Below are positions 1-5,297 of a stretch of DNA of 5,297 nucleotides, piece after piece. Every line of letters begins with the position of its first letter. Within the stretch, counting starts at the first letter, position 1. Origin of the DNA: Marinibacterium sp039179965 (GTDB lineage Bacteria; Pseudomonadota; Alphaproteobacteria; Rhodobacterales; Rhodobacteraceae); the NCBI GenBank assembly GCA_039179965.1, contig JBCDEC010000285.1, positions 1 through 5,297 on the forward strand, in the 5' to 3' direction. The notes below the pieces were generated by a model. It was not told the DNA's origin, ran no database searches, and saw only the letters and a program-made list of their open reading frames with translations. The translations under genes were made by a program, and so were the position numbers.

Positions 1-21
1 GGGTTGGGGTGGGGGTTAGGG
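1..21 (+). other. Putative G-quadruplex motif in the leader of the SDR-lcdH unit
   Basis: Four runs of three or more G (1-3, 6-9, 11-15, 19-21) are separated by loops of 2, 1 and 3 bases, which meets the usual G3+N1-7 rule. More GGG runs follow at 32-34, 36-38, 44-46 and 56-58, and the octamer TTAGGGTG occurs twice (16-23 and 41-48). The G-rich strand is the coding strand of the downstream genes, so an mRNA starting upstream would carry the same motif. Folding and function are inferred. All three + frames have stops between 17 and 32, so this is probably intergenic or the extreme end of an upstream gene. Confidence 0.45.
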
Positions 22-77
22 TGAGAAAATAGGGCGGGATTTAGGGTGGCGGCGCGGGTTCTGGACCTTGCAGAGTG

Positions 78-848
78 ATGTCTTTGGACGGACATCGCGT
101 TGTGATCACGGCGGGCGGGGATGGCATAGGCGCGGCAATGGCGCGCGGCTTTGCCGCCGCGGGCGCGCGCGTCGCGCTTTGTGACATTGACAGAGCGGCC
201 GCCGAGTCCGTGGCGGCGGACCTGCCAGCTGCTTTGGGGCTTTGGGGTGATGTCGCCGACGAAGCCTCGGTGGATGCGTTCTTTGATGCGGCCGAGACGC
301 ATTTGGGCGGGATAGATGTCTTGTGCGCCAATGCGGGCACCGGTGGACCTGTGGCGCCGCTGACGGAAATCTCGCTTGAGGATTGGCGGGCGTGCCTGGC
401 GGTGAACCTGGATGGCAGCTTCCTGGCCTGTCGCCGCGCGGCTCCGGTGATGCAGGCGCAGGGCGCGGGGGCCATTGTCATGACGTCTTCGACCTCTGGT
501 CTTTACGGCGTGCCCACACGCTCGCCCTATGTGGCGGCCAAATGGGCGGTGATCGGGGTCATGAAGACCCTGGCGATGGAGCTTGGACCCAGCGGCGTGC
601 GGGTGAATGCCATCTGCCCCGGCGCTGTGGAGGGCGCGCGGATGGACCGAGTTGTTGCGGCAGAGGCCGCCGCGCGCGGCAGGACAGAGGCAGAGGTTCG
701 CGCGCTTTACGCCGAAGGCACCTCGATGCGGCGCTGGGTCACGGCCGAGGAGGTCGCGGATACGGCTGTGTTTCTGGCCAGCCCGCAGGCGCGCCATATC
801 TCGGGCCAGGCGATTGCCGTAGATGGACATACGGAACGGATGACGTGA
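78..848 (+). CDS. SDR-family NAD(P)-dependent oxidoreductase
   Basis: A classical short-chain dehydrogenase/reductase, a soluble enzyme that interconverts a secondary alcohol and a ketone with a nicotinamide cofactor. Counting from the ATG at 78 (256 aa, the usual family length), the cofactor loop is TAGGDGIG at about residues 11-18, the NAG motif is at 85-87, and the catalytic set is Asn110, Ser138, Tyr151 and Lys155 (YVAAK). The C-terminus has the usual SGQ...VDG block. Asp36 at the end of the second beta strand favours NAD over NADP. The second Gly of the TGxxxGxG motif is Ala, a change tolerated in some SDRs. A GTG at 75 directly precedes the ATG; no convincing ribosome-binding site separates the two, and ATG is preferred. 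It lies 49 bases before lcdH in the same direction, so co-transcription is likely. The substrate is unknown; a role in carnitine or another hydroxy-quaternary amine route, such as D-carnitine oxidation, is inferred from position only. Confidence 0.93.
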   Translation: MSLDGHRVVITAGGDGIGAAMARGFAAAGARVALCDIDRAAAESVAADLPAALGLWGDVADEASVDAFFDAAETHLGGIDVLCANAGTGGPVAPLTEISLEDWRACLAVNLDGSFLACRRAAPVMQAQGAGAIVMTSSTSGLYGVPTRSPYVAAKWAVIGVMKTLAMELGPSGVRVNAICPGAVEGARMDRVVAAEAAARGRTEAEVRALYAEGTSMRRWVTAEEVADTAVFLASPQARHISGQAIAVDGHTERMT

Positions 849-884
849 CGCACGGGCGACGTGCGAGACAGCAACAGGGACGAA

Positions 885-889
885 AGGGG
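885..889 (+). promoter_or_regulatory. Ribosome-binding site deciding the lcdH start
   Basis: The purine run AGGGG lies 8 bases before the ATG at 898 but only 2 bases before the in-frame GTG at 892. The spacing therefore favours the ATG as the true start. Confidence 0.6.
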
Positions 890-897
890 CCGTGAAC

Positions 898-2370
898 ATG
901 ACCAGGACGGCAGCGGTGATCGGCGGCGGTGTCATTGGTGGTGGCTGGGCCGCACGGTTTTTGCTGAATGGCTGGACGGTGCGCCTCTACGATCCGAACC
1001 CGGAGGCGGTGCGGATCATGGCTGATGTGATGGCCAATGCCCGACGGTCTCTTCCGGGGCTGATAGATGTGGCGTTGCCGCCGGAAGGCGATCTGATCTT
1101 TTGTGACAGCCTGGCCGAAGCGGTGGCAGACGCCGTCTGGATTCAGGAGAGCGTGCCGGAGCGGCTCGACATCAAGCACAAGGTTCTGGCCGAGATTCAG
1201 GGCGCCTGTTTGCCTGACGCGGTGATCGGCTCCTCGACCTCCGGGTTCAAGCCCAGTGAGTTGCAGGCCGGTGCGGCGCGGCCCGACCAGATCCTGGTCG
1301 CGCATCCGTTCAACCCGGTCTACCTGCTGCCGCTGGTTGAGGTTGTCACGCCGGGTGCCGCGCCCGCAATCATCGAACGCGCCCGCGAGATCCTGTCGGA
1401 TATTGGCATGTACCCGCTTGTTCTGAAAAAGGAAATCGACGCGCATGTGGCGGATCGCTTTCTGGAAGCGGTCTGGCGGGAAGCGCTTTGGCTCGTCAAG
1501 GACGGGATTGCCACGACCGAAGAAATCGATGACGCGATCCGCTATGGCTTTGGCCTGCGCTGGGCGCAGATGGGGTTGTTTGACACGTACAGAACGGCCG
1601 GTGGCGAAGCTGGGATGCGCCATTTCATGGCGCAGTTTGGTCCGGCTCTGAAATGGCCCTGGACAAAGCTGATGGATGTGCCGGAGTTCAATGATGCGCT
1701 GGTTGACCTCATCGCGGGTCAGTCGGATGCGCAATCGGGTCATATGACGATTTCCCAGATGCTGCGGGCGCGCGACGACAACCTCGTCGCCATCCTGCGG
1801 GCGCTGAAAGGCCGGGACTTCGGCGCTGGAGCGCTGCTGGTGGCGCAGGATCGGACCTTGGCGGCGGAGACGGAACTCGGCGCTGGCGTGGCCGGTTTTG
1901 AAGATCTCTCGCAGCCTTTGCTGACCGTGCGCCGGGCCGTGCCGCTCGACTGGGGGGACTACAACGGCCACATGACCGAGCATCGCTATCTGGAAGCCTT
2001 CGCCCAGGCCACCGACCGGTTCATGGCGATCATCGGCTGCACACCGGCGTACATCGCGGCGGGGCAGAGCTATTTCACCGCCGAGACGCATATTCGCCAT
2101 GTGGATGAGGTCAATTGCGGCGCTGCGATCGAGGTTCGTACGCAGATGGTGCTGGGAGAGGGCAAAAAGCTGCATCTCTTTCACAGGATGTATGAAGGCG
2201 ATCGGCTTTTGGCGACGGGCGAGCATTTCCTGTTGCATGTGGATTTGCAGACCCGGCGCCCGTGCGATCCCTCGGTGGAGATCCTGGCGGCAATGGCCGA
2301 GATTGCCGATGCGCAGGCGGTTCTGGGCTATCCCGAAGGCGCCGGGCGGTCGATCCGCAAGCCTCAGTAG
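898..2370 (+). CDS. lcdH: L-carnitine dehydrogenase fused to a hot-dog (betainyl-CoA) thioesterase
   Basis: A two-domain cytosolic enzyme of 490 aa. Residues 1 to about 320 are a 3-hydroxyacyl-CoA dehydrogenase-type fold: the NAD loop is GGGVIGGG at 9-16, an acidic residue follows in LYDPNP, the catalytic-type Ser sits in SSTSG (112-116), and the catalytic His136 is in HPFNP. The segment HVADR (183-187) and the later stretch WAQMGLFDTYRTAGGEAGMR are typical of carnitine dehydrogenases rather than fatty-acid enzymes. After a linker, residues from about 337 to 475 form a 4HBT hot-dog domain with LDWGDYNGHM (350-359); Asp351 or Asp354 is the likely catalytic acid. Family knowledge: the dehydrogenase oxidises L-carnitine to 3-dehydrocarnitine, and the thioesterase hydrolyses betainyl-CoA to glycine betaine, with a BKACE-type cleavage enzyme acting in between. 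That enzyme is not in this window. The reading frame runs unbroken through both domains. An in-frame GTG at 892 is the alternative start. A strong terminator follows. Confidence 0.95.
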   Translation: MTRTAAVIGGGVIGGGWAARFLLNGWTVRLYDPNPEAVRIMADVMANARRSLPGLIDVALPPEGDLIFCDSLAEAVADAVWIQESVPERLDIKHKVLAEIQGACLPDAVIGSSTSGFKPSELQAGAARPDQILVAHPFNPVYLLPLVEVVTPGAAPAIIERAREILSDIGMYPLVLKKEIDAHVADRFLEAVWREALWLVKDGIATTEEIDDAIRYGFGLRWAQMGLFDTYRTAGGEAGMRHFMAQFGPALKWPWTKLMDVPEFNDALVDLIAGQSDAQSGHMTISQMLRARDDNLVAILRALKGRDFGAGALLVAQDRTLAAETELGAGVAGFEDLSQPLLTVRRAVPLDWGDYNGHMTEHRYLEAFAQATDRFMAIIGCTPAYIAAGQSYFTAETHIRHVDEVNCGAAIEVRTQMVLGEGKKLHLFHRMYEGDRLLATGEHFLLHVDLQTRRPCDPSVEILAAMAEIADAQAVLGYPEGAGRSIRKPQ

Positions 2371-2386
2371 GCATCAACCACGCGGC

Positions 2387-2416
2387 GCGCGCCCCTGCGG
2401 GGCGCGCATTTCTTTT
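2387..2416 (+). terminator. Intrinsic terminator of the SDR-lcdH unit
   Basis: A perfect 9-bp, all-G/C stem (2387-2395 pairing with 2399-2407) with a 3-base loop TGC is followed by ATTTCTTTT. It begins 16 bases after the lcdH stop codon. The T-rich tract is only on the + side, so it should stop lcdH transcripts; on the minus strand it would lack the U tract and is not a good terminator for the convergent regulator gene. Confidence 0.9.
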
Positions 2417-2463
2417 CAAGATCAAACGGTGTGGCGTCGCGATGCATCGGCGTTGTCACGCAA

Positions 2464-3324
2464 TCAGGCGATGCGATGGCGCAACGCCCGCAGATGAGTG
2501 GGGACCTGGCGGGCGGTCAGAGCGGATTCGCGCACGAGACGGTCAAAGTTTTGCGTAAAGATATCAATGCGGTCGCGGTCGCGGAAGCTCATGAAATGAC
2601 CGCCCGTGTAGACGACGCACAGAAGCGGTCCGAATATTGTGACCGGCGCGGCGTAGAGGCGTTTTGCGTCAAAGAGATAGAGCCGCAGCCGCGGATAGAG
2701 CTGCTCAGCGAGGTCCAGGAAATGATCGATCTGATCGCGGCGGATCCGGGCGGGAAGCCCTTCGTAGTAACCTGTGGCGCTGGCAAAATTGACGAGTTCG
2801 TAAAGCGGCATTGCGATCTCGTAATCCGATTGCGACCCACGCATCCAGTCGAGCCGGTCTGACGCCGCTCCAATGGCCTGGTCGGTGGTGCGGTCGAGGT
2901 GCGGGATGTATTCCCATTCGAGCAGCGCATCCGTTTTCAGCATATCCGGCAGCGCGGCGGGGACGTGACGGATCTTGTAGCCTTGCGCGTCCTGATGCCA
3001 GGCCTGGATCTGCTCGTCGACGGGCGCGCGGTCCGTTTCGGTCATCGTCGGGCTGGTTTGCAGGATGTCGGCGGCGCGTTCCGGGCGGTCGGAAAGCCCC
3101 AGGAGCCAGTCCGCCGAAACGCCAAGCGCCGTCGCGCTGGCGCCGATCAGATGGGCATTGGGCAGGCGGGCCCCCGCGCCGGTGAGCAATTGCGAAATCG
3201 TGGAGCGATCCACGCCGATCCGCCGGGCGAGCCCGGCTTGCGTCGCCTTGGCATCGCTCATCGCCTGGGCAAGTCGCAGGCGGAAGGTCTCTGCGCGCAG
3301 CCGTTTGTCGAGAATTTCCTGCAT
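2464..3324 (-). CDS. XRE-family HTH transcriptional regulator with an unassigned C-terminal domain
   Basis: A 286-aa DNA-binding protein. Residues about 12-70 form a Cro/CI-type helix-turn-helix: helix 2 is around TQAGLARRIGV (28-38) and the recognition helix around DRSTISQLLTG (39-49), ending with the GVSADWLLGLSD segment common in XRE proteins. Residues about 105-286 form a separate domain, probably an effector or multimerisation module, with the landmarks LYPRLRLYLFDAKRLYAAP, IFGPLLCVVYTGG and FTQNFDRLVRESA. I do not recognise it as a named family. No signal peptide or membrane segment is visible. The ATG at 3324 has no ribosome-binding site and lies within a dyad, so the mRNA may be leaderless or nearly so; the next Met (residue 22) would cut into the HTH domain. 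The gene diverges from the desaturase-transporter pair across 103 bases, a common layout for a local regulator, so autoregulation and control of that pair are inferred. The ligand is unknown. Confidence 0.92.
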   Translation of the reverse strand: MQEILDKRLRAETFRLRLAQAMSDAKATQAGLARRIGVDRSTISQLLTGAGARLPNAHLIGASATALGVSADWLLGLSDRPERAADILQTSPTMTETDRAPVDEQIQAWHQDAQGYKIRHVPAALPDMLKTDALLEWEYIPHLDRTTDQAIGAASDRLDWMRGSQSDYEIAMPLYELVNFASATGYYEGLPARIRRDQIDHFLDLAEQLYPRLRLYLFDAKRLYAAPVTIFGPLLCVVYTGGHFMSFRDRDRIDIFTQNFDRLVRESALTARQVPTHLRALRHRIA

Positions 3325-3345
3325 ATGGTGATTTTTATCACATAT
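3323..3345. promoter_or_regulatory. Candidate operator dyad over the regulator start
   Basis: GTGAT (3328-3332) and ATCAC (3337-3341) form a perfect 5-bp inverted repeat around TTTT. They are flanked by ATATG (3323-3327) and CATAT (3341-3345), which extend the symmetry with a one-base offset. The dyad covers the regulator's start codon (3324-3322 on the minus strand) and a possible -10 element. Its size and A/T-rich centre suit a dimeric XRE repressor, so autorepression is the simplest reading. Binding is inferred. Confidence 0.55.
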
Positions 3346-3390
3346 TGAGAGATTTGGTGATCAATCTCCGGATTGTCACACGGTCGTGAT
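3328..3390 (+). repeat. Three GTGAT half-sites spaced exactly 29 bp
   Basis: GTGAT occurs at 3328-3332, 3357-3361 and 3386-3390, with start-to-start distances of 29 and 29 bases. The first is half of a perfect inverted repeat, the second overlaps the palindrome TGATCA (3358-3363), and the third is preceded by TCAC (3376-3379), giving TCAC-N6-GTGA. The regular array fills most of the divergent region and may be a set of regulator binding sites serving both directions. Confidence 0.45.
3334..3364 (-). promoter_or_regulatory. Weak candidate promoter for the regulator gene
   Basis: Reading the minus strand, TTGATC (3364-3359) resembles a -35 element (4 of 6 consensus bases) and GATAAA (3339-3334) resembles a -10 element (4 of 6), with a 19-base spacer that is longer than ideal. 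Transcription would start at or just before the ATG at 3324, in keeping with the missing ribosome-binding site. The -10 overlaps the operator dyad. Confidence 0.25.
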
Positions 3391-3417
3391 CGCGCAACCA
3401 ATATGCGGTCCACCCTC

Positions 3418-3423
3418 AGAGGA
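3418..3423 (+). promoter_or_regulatory. Ribosome-binding site deciding the desaturase start
   Basis: AGAGGA lies 4 bases before the ATG at 3428. It is the only good ribosome-binding site in the divergent region on this strand and argues against the upstream GTG at 3386. Confidence 0.6.
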
Positions 3424-3427
3424 TCCA

Positions 3428-4333
3428 ATGACCACACACCCCGCGCCGCCCCGGGACATAGAATGGCCGACCCTTGGCCTTGCACTGGCCTGTTATGCGG
3501 CCTGGGTGGGCGCGGTGTTTGGACTGGCGCAGGTCAGTCTTTGGGCGGCGATACCGGCCTTGGTGCTTGTGTTGACGCTGCAGTCCTCGCTGCAACATGA
3601 GGTGATCCACGGGCATCCTCTGCCGGACCCCTGGCTCAGCGCCGCCTTGGGGATCCTGCCACTTGGGCTTTTCGTGCCGTTCGCCCGGTTTCGCGACCTT
3701 CATCTGGAGCACCATCGGGACAGCGATCTGACCGATCCATATGACGACCCGGAAAGCAATTACCTTGACCCGAAGGTTTGGGCCGCCCTGCCGGACTGGG
3801 TCCGGTGGCTCTGTTCGATGAACAACACGCTCTTGGGGCGCATGGCCCTTGGGCCTGCGCTTGGCCTGCTGCGCTTTGCAACCGAAGATCTGAAGTTGAT
3901 CCGCGCCGGTGACCGGTCGGTTGCGCGGGCCTGGACCGCCCATCTGATTTTGGTCGGCGGCGTTCTGGCTGTGGTGATGGCCGCACCGATGCCGGTTTGG
4001 GCCTATCTCACGTCAGCTTACCTGGGCTTGTCGATCCTGAAGATCCGCACCTTCGCCGAACACCGCGCGCATGAGAAAGCCCGGGCGCGGACCGTGATCA
4101 TCGAAGACCGGGGGCTTCTGGCATTTCTCTTTCTCAACAACAACCTGCATGTGGTCCATCACATGCACCCGGGCGCGCCATGGTACACCTTGCCCGCGCT
4201 CTACCGGGCACGCGCCACGCATTACCGGGCGTGCAACGATCACTATGTCTTTCGCAACTATGCCGAGGTCTTCCGCCACCATGCGGTGCGCGCCAAGGAC
4301 CCGGTGCCGCATCCGCTCTGGCCGCGGGCCTGA
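3428..4333 (+). CDS. Membrane fatty acid desaturase/hydroxylase-family protein (three-histidine-box di-iron)
   Basis: An integral inner-membrane di-iron oxygenase-type protein of 301 aa. All histidine boxes are intact: HEVIHGH (57-63), HLEHH (92-96), EHRAH (211-215) and HVVHHMHP (241-248). Hydrophobic segments lie at about 13-55, 68-88 and 165-210, so the boxes would face the cytoplasm as in the family. The family inserts double bonds, hydroxyl or keto groups into acyl chains or carotenoids using O2. The second box followed by an acidic DP segment, and HHMHPGAPWYTLP, also resemble CrtW-type carotenoid ketolases and lipid hydroxylases, so desaturase is a family name and not a proven activity. 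No carotenoid genes are nearby. AGAGGA (3418-3423) supports the ATG at 3428; a GTG at 3386 would add 14 unconvincing residues and run through the presumed operator region. The DMT transporter gene follows after 20 bases, probably in the same operon. Confidence 0.9.
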   Translation: MTTHPAPPRDIEWPTLGLALACYAAWVGAVFGLAQVSLWAAIPALVLVLTLQSSLQHEVIHGHPLPDPWLSAALGILPLGLFVPFARFRDLHLEHHRDSDLTDPYDDPESNYLDPKVWAALPDWVRWLCSMNNTLLGRMALGPALGLLRFATEDLKLIRAGDRSVARAWTAHLILVGGVLAVVMAAPMPVWAYLTSAYLGLSILKIRTFAEHRAHEKARARTVIIEDRGLLAFLFLNNNLHVVHHMHPGAPWYTLPALYRARATHYRACNDHYVFRNYAEVFRHHAVRAKDPVPHPLWPRA

Positions 4334-4335
4334 AT

Positions 4336-4375
4336 TGACGTCATAGGGGATCCATGAGCCTTTGGATCCCCGTCA
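4336..4375 (+). promoter_or_regulatory. Start-codon hairpin at the transporter gene (candidate translational control)
   Basis: GGGGATCC (4346-4353) and GGATCCCC (4364-4371) are perfect 8-bp complements enclosing a 10-base loop that begins with the ATG at 4354. The 5' arm contains most of the ribosome-binding sequence AGGGGA (4345-4350). TGAC (4336-4339) can also pair with GTCA (4372-4375) if a 6-base bulge is allowed on the 5' side. Folded, the RNA would hide the ribosome-binding site and present the start codon in the loop. The upstream stop codon is at 4331-4333, so a terminating ribosome would reach the base of the structure, which fits translational coupling. The pairing is seen; the function is inferred. 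Confidence 0.55.
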
Positions 4376-5256
4376 CGCTGGCTGCTGCCGTATTTCAGAC
4401 GCTGCGGTTCATGCTGCAAAAGCATCTCTCAACCAGCCAGTTAAGCGCGGCCGGCGCGACTTTTGCGCGGTTTCTATACTCGGCGCCGCTGATCCTTGTG
4501 CTCACCGGCCTCTGGCTCGCTGCCGCCGGACAGCCGGTGCCGAATCTGAACGGCGTTTTCTGGATCTTTGCTCTGGCCGGCGGGGTGGCGCAGGTCTTGG
4601 CCACCGTTTGCGTGGTGCTTCTGTTCAAACAACGCAACTTTGCCGTCGGCATCACGTTCAAGAAGACCGAGGTGATACAGACCGTGTTTGTGGGCCTTGT
4701 CGTCTTGGGCGAAGGTGTCAGTTGGAACGCCTTTGGCGCCATCCTCCTGGGCCTGATCGCCGTGCTTTTGCTGTCAAAGACGCCGGGGCGGGCGCTGACG
4801 GGATGGCGCGATCTGTTGACCCCGGCGATGGGGCTCGGTTTGGCATCCGGCTTGCTCTTTGCGATCTCGGCGGTCAGCTACCGAGGCGCGACGATGCAAC
4901 TGGGCGATCTTGATGCGCCCTTGCGCGCGGCGGTTACGCTGGCTGCGGTGACGACAAGCCAGATGATAGGCATGGCGGCGTGGCTCTACTGGCGCGACCG
5001 GGCGGAACTCTCAGCGGTCTGGAGCGCACGGCGGGTTGCCGTCTGGGTCGGGCTGATGTCGATGGGCGGCTCGTTTTGCTGGTTTTATGCCTTTTCCCTG
5101 CAAAACGCGGCCTATGTGAAGGCGCTGGGGCAGGTCGAACTGATCCTGAGCCTTTTGGCCACGGTGCTGGTGTTTCGCGAGAAAATCTCTCGGCGCGAGA
5201 TCGCCGGTATGGCCCTGCTCGGCATGTCCATCGTGGCACTGATCCTGACGGTGTGA
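4354..5256 (+). CDS. EamA/DMT-superfamily transporter (10 predicted membrane helices)
   Basis: A 300-aa inner-membrane protein made almost entirely of hydrophobic segments broken by short charged loops, with the two tandem EamA-type halves (about 1-143 and 152-300) expected of the drug/metabolite transporter superfamily. Helix-like stretches include ILVLTGLWLAAA, VLATVCVVLLF, AILLGLIAVLLL and ALLGMSIVALIL. The first half ends with the typical FKKTEVIQTVFVG...LGEGVSWNAFGAILLG pattern, and the second half repeats it as YVKALGQVELILSLLATVLVFREKISRREIAGM. Members export or import metabolites, amino acids or quaternary amines; the substrate cannot be deduced here. It lies 20 bases after the desaturase and is probably co-transcribed with it. 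Its start codon and ribosome-binding site sit in a hairpin. No better start codon is visible. Confidence 0.93.
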   Translation: MSLWIPVTLAAAVFQTLRFMLQKHLSTSQLSAAGATFARFLYSAPLILVLTGLWLAAAGQPVPNLNGVFWIFALAGGVAQVLATVCVVLLFKQRNFAVGITFKKTEVIQTVFVGLVVLGEGVSWNAFGAILLGLIAVLLLSKTPGRALTGWRDLLTPAMGLGLASGLLFAISAVSYRGATMQLGDLDAPLRAAVTLAAVTTSQMIGMAAWLYWRDRAELSAVWSARRVAVWVGLMSMGGSFCWFYAFSLQNAAYVKALGQVELILSLLATVLVFREKISRREIAGMALLGMSIVALILTV

Positions 5257-5262
5257 CCCGGC

Positions 5263-5297
5263 TCAATCCTCGGGCATGGGAATGCCGCGCAGCCGCA
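5263..5297 (-). CDS. Probable 3' end of a convergent gene (partial)
   Basis: On the minus strand an open frame enters from the right edge and reads RLRGIPMPED before a TGA at 5265-5263. Most of the codons end in G or C, like the other genes here, and the composition looks like a normal protein tail. If real, the gene ends 6 bases from the transporter stop codon, with no room for a terminator between them. Only ten codons are visible, so the product cannot be named. Confidence 0.4.
   Translation of the reverse strand, partial: RLRGIPMPED

Noticed and set aside
16..46. Telomere-like TTAGGG units
   Set aside because: Only two copies, not in tandem, inside a G-rich bacterial leader; not evidence of a telomere or a linear replicon end.
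41..481. A minus-strand open frame opposite the start of the SDR gene
   Set aside because: Its product is low-complexity, rich in Ala, Ser, Pro and Thr without domains, and it overlaps the well-supported SDR gene.
849..865. Inverted repeat CGCAC/GTGCG just after the SDR stop codon
   Set aside because: A short 5-bp stem with a 7-base loop and no following T tract is not a terminator; it is weak enough to be chance in GC-rich DNA.
739..2238. A 499-codon open frame on the minus strand, opposite the SDR end and most of lcdH
   Set aside because: It is rich in Arg, His, Pro and Gln with no recognisable motif and lies antisense to a gene with clear domains and catalytic residues. Long antisense frames are expected in GC-rich coding DNA.
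2440..2449. Palindrome CGATGCATCG between lcdH and the regulator gene
   Set aside because: It is perfect but short, has no T tract on either side to act as a terminator, and lies downstream of both genes, so an operator role is unlikely.
3386..3427. Longer desaturase starting at the GTG at 3386
   Set aside because: There is no ribosome-binding site, the added residues have no family resemblance, and the segment is part of the divergent control region. The ATG at 3428 has a good AGAGGA site.
1..5297. CRISPR array, tRNA or rRNA genes, insertion sequence or phage genes
   Set aside because: No regularly spaced long repeats, no tRNA- or rRNA-like sequence, and no transposase, integrase or phage proteins were found; the coding content is ordinary metabolic, regulatory and membrane genes.

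Overview
The window looks like a piece of a GC-rich alphaproteobacterial chromosome. The Rhodobacteraceae/roseobacter group is my best guess, from the strong G/C bias at third codon positions, tight gene packing, and a carnitine dehydrogenase fused to a thioesterase, an arrangement known in rhizobia and their relatives. The taxon is an inference; no rRNA or other marker gene is present. There are five complete protein genes and the probable last codons of a sixth. I see no tRNA, CRISPR array, insertion sequence or other mobile element.

Left module (1-2416, + strand): a G-rich leader with a canonical G-quadruplex motif, then a short-chain dehydrogenase/reductase (78-848) and, 49 bases on, a two-domain L-carnitine dehydrogenase/thioesterase (lcdH, 898-2370). 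A strong intrinsic terminator (2387-2416) closes the unit. In the aerobic carnitine route, carnitine is oxidised to 3-dehydrocarnitine, a beta-keto acid cleavage enzyme (BKACE) with acetyl-CoA gives betainyl-CoA and acetoacetate, and a thioesterase releases glycine betaine. The fusion covers the first and last of these steps. The cleavage enzyme and a transporter are not in the window and may lie upstream of base 1. The SDR probably oxidises a related hydroxylated substrate, but its substrate cannot be read from the sequence.

Right module (2464-5256): an XRE-type regulator on the minus strand (2464-3324) diverges from a + strand pair, a three-histidine-box membrane desaturase/hydroxylase (3428-4333) and an EamA/DMT-family transporter (4354-5256). 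The 103-base divergent region holds three GTGAT half-sites exactly 29 bases apart, one of them part of a dyad that covers the regulator's own start codon. This suggests autoregulation and control of the neighbouring pair. The transporter's ribosome-binding site and start codon lie in a perfect 8-bp hairpin, which suggests translational control.

The right edge (5263-5297) probably carries the 3' end of a convergent minus-strand gene. The least explained parts are the regulator's unassigned C-terminal domain, the desaturase/transporter pairing, and the start-codon hairpin.
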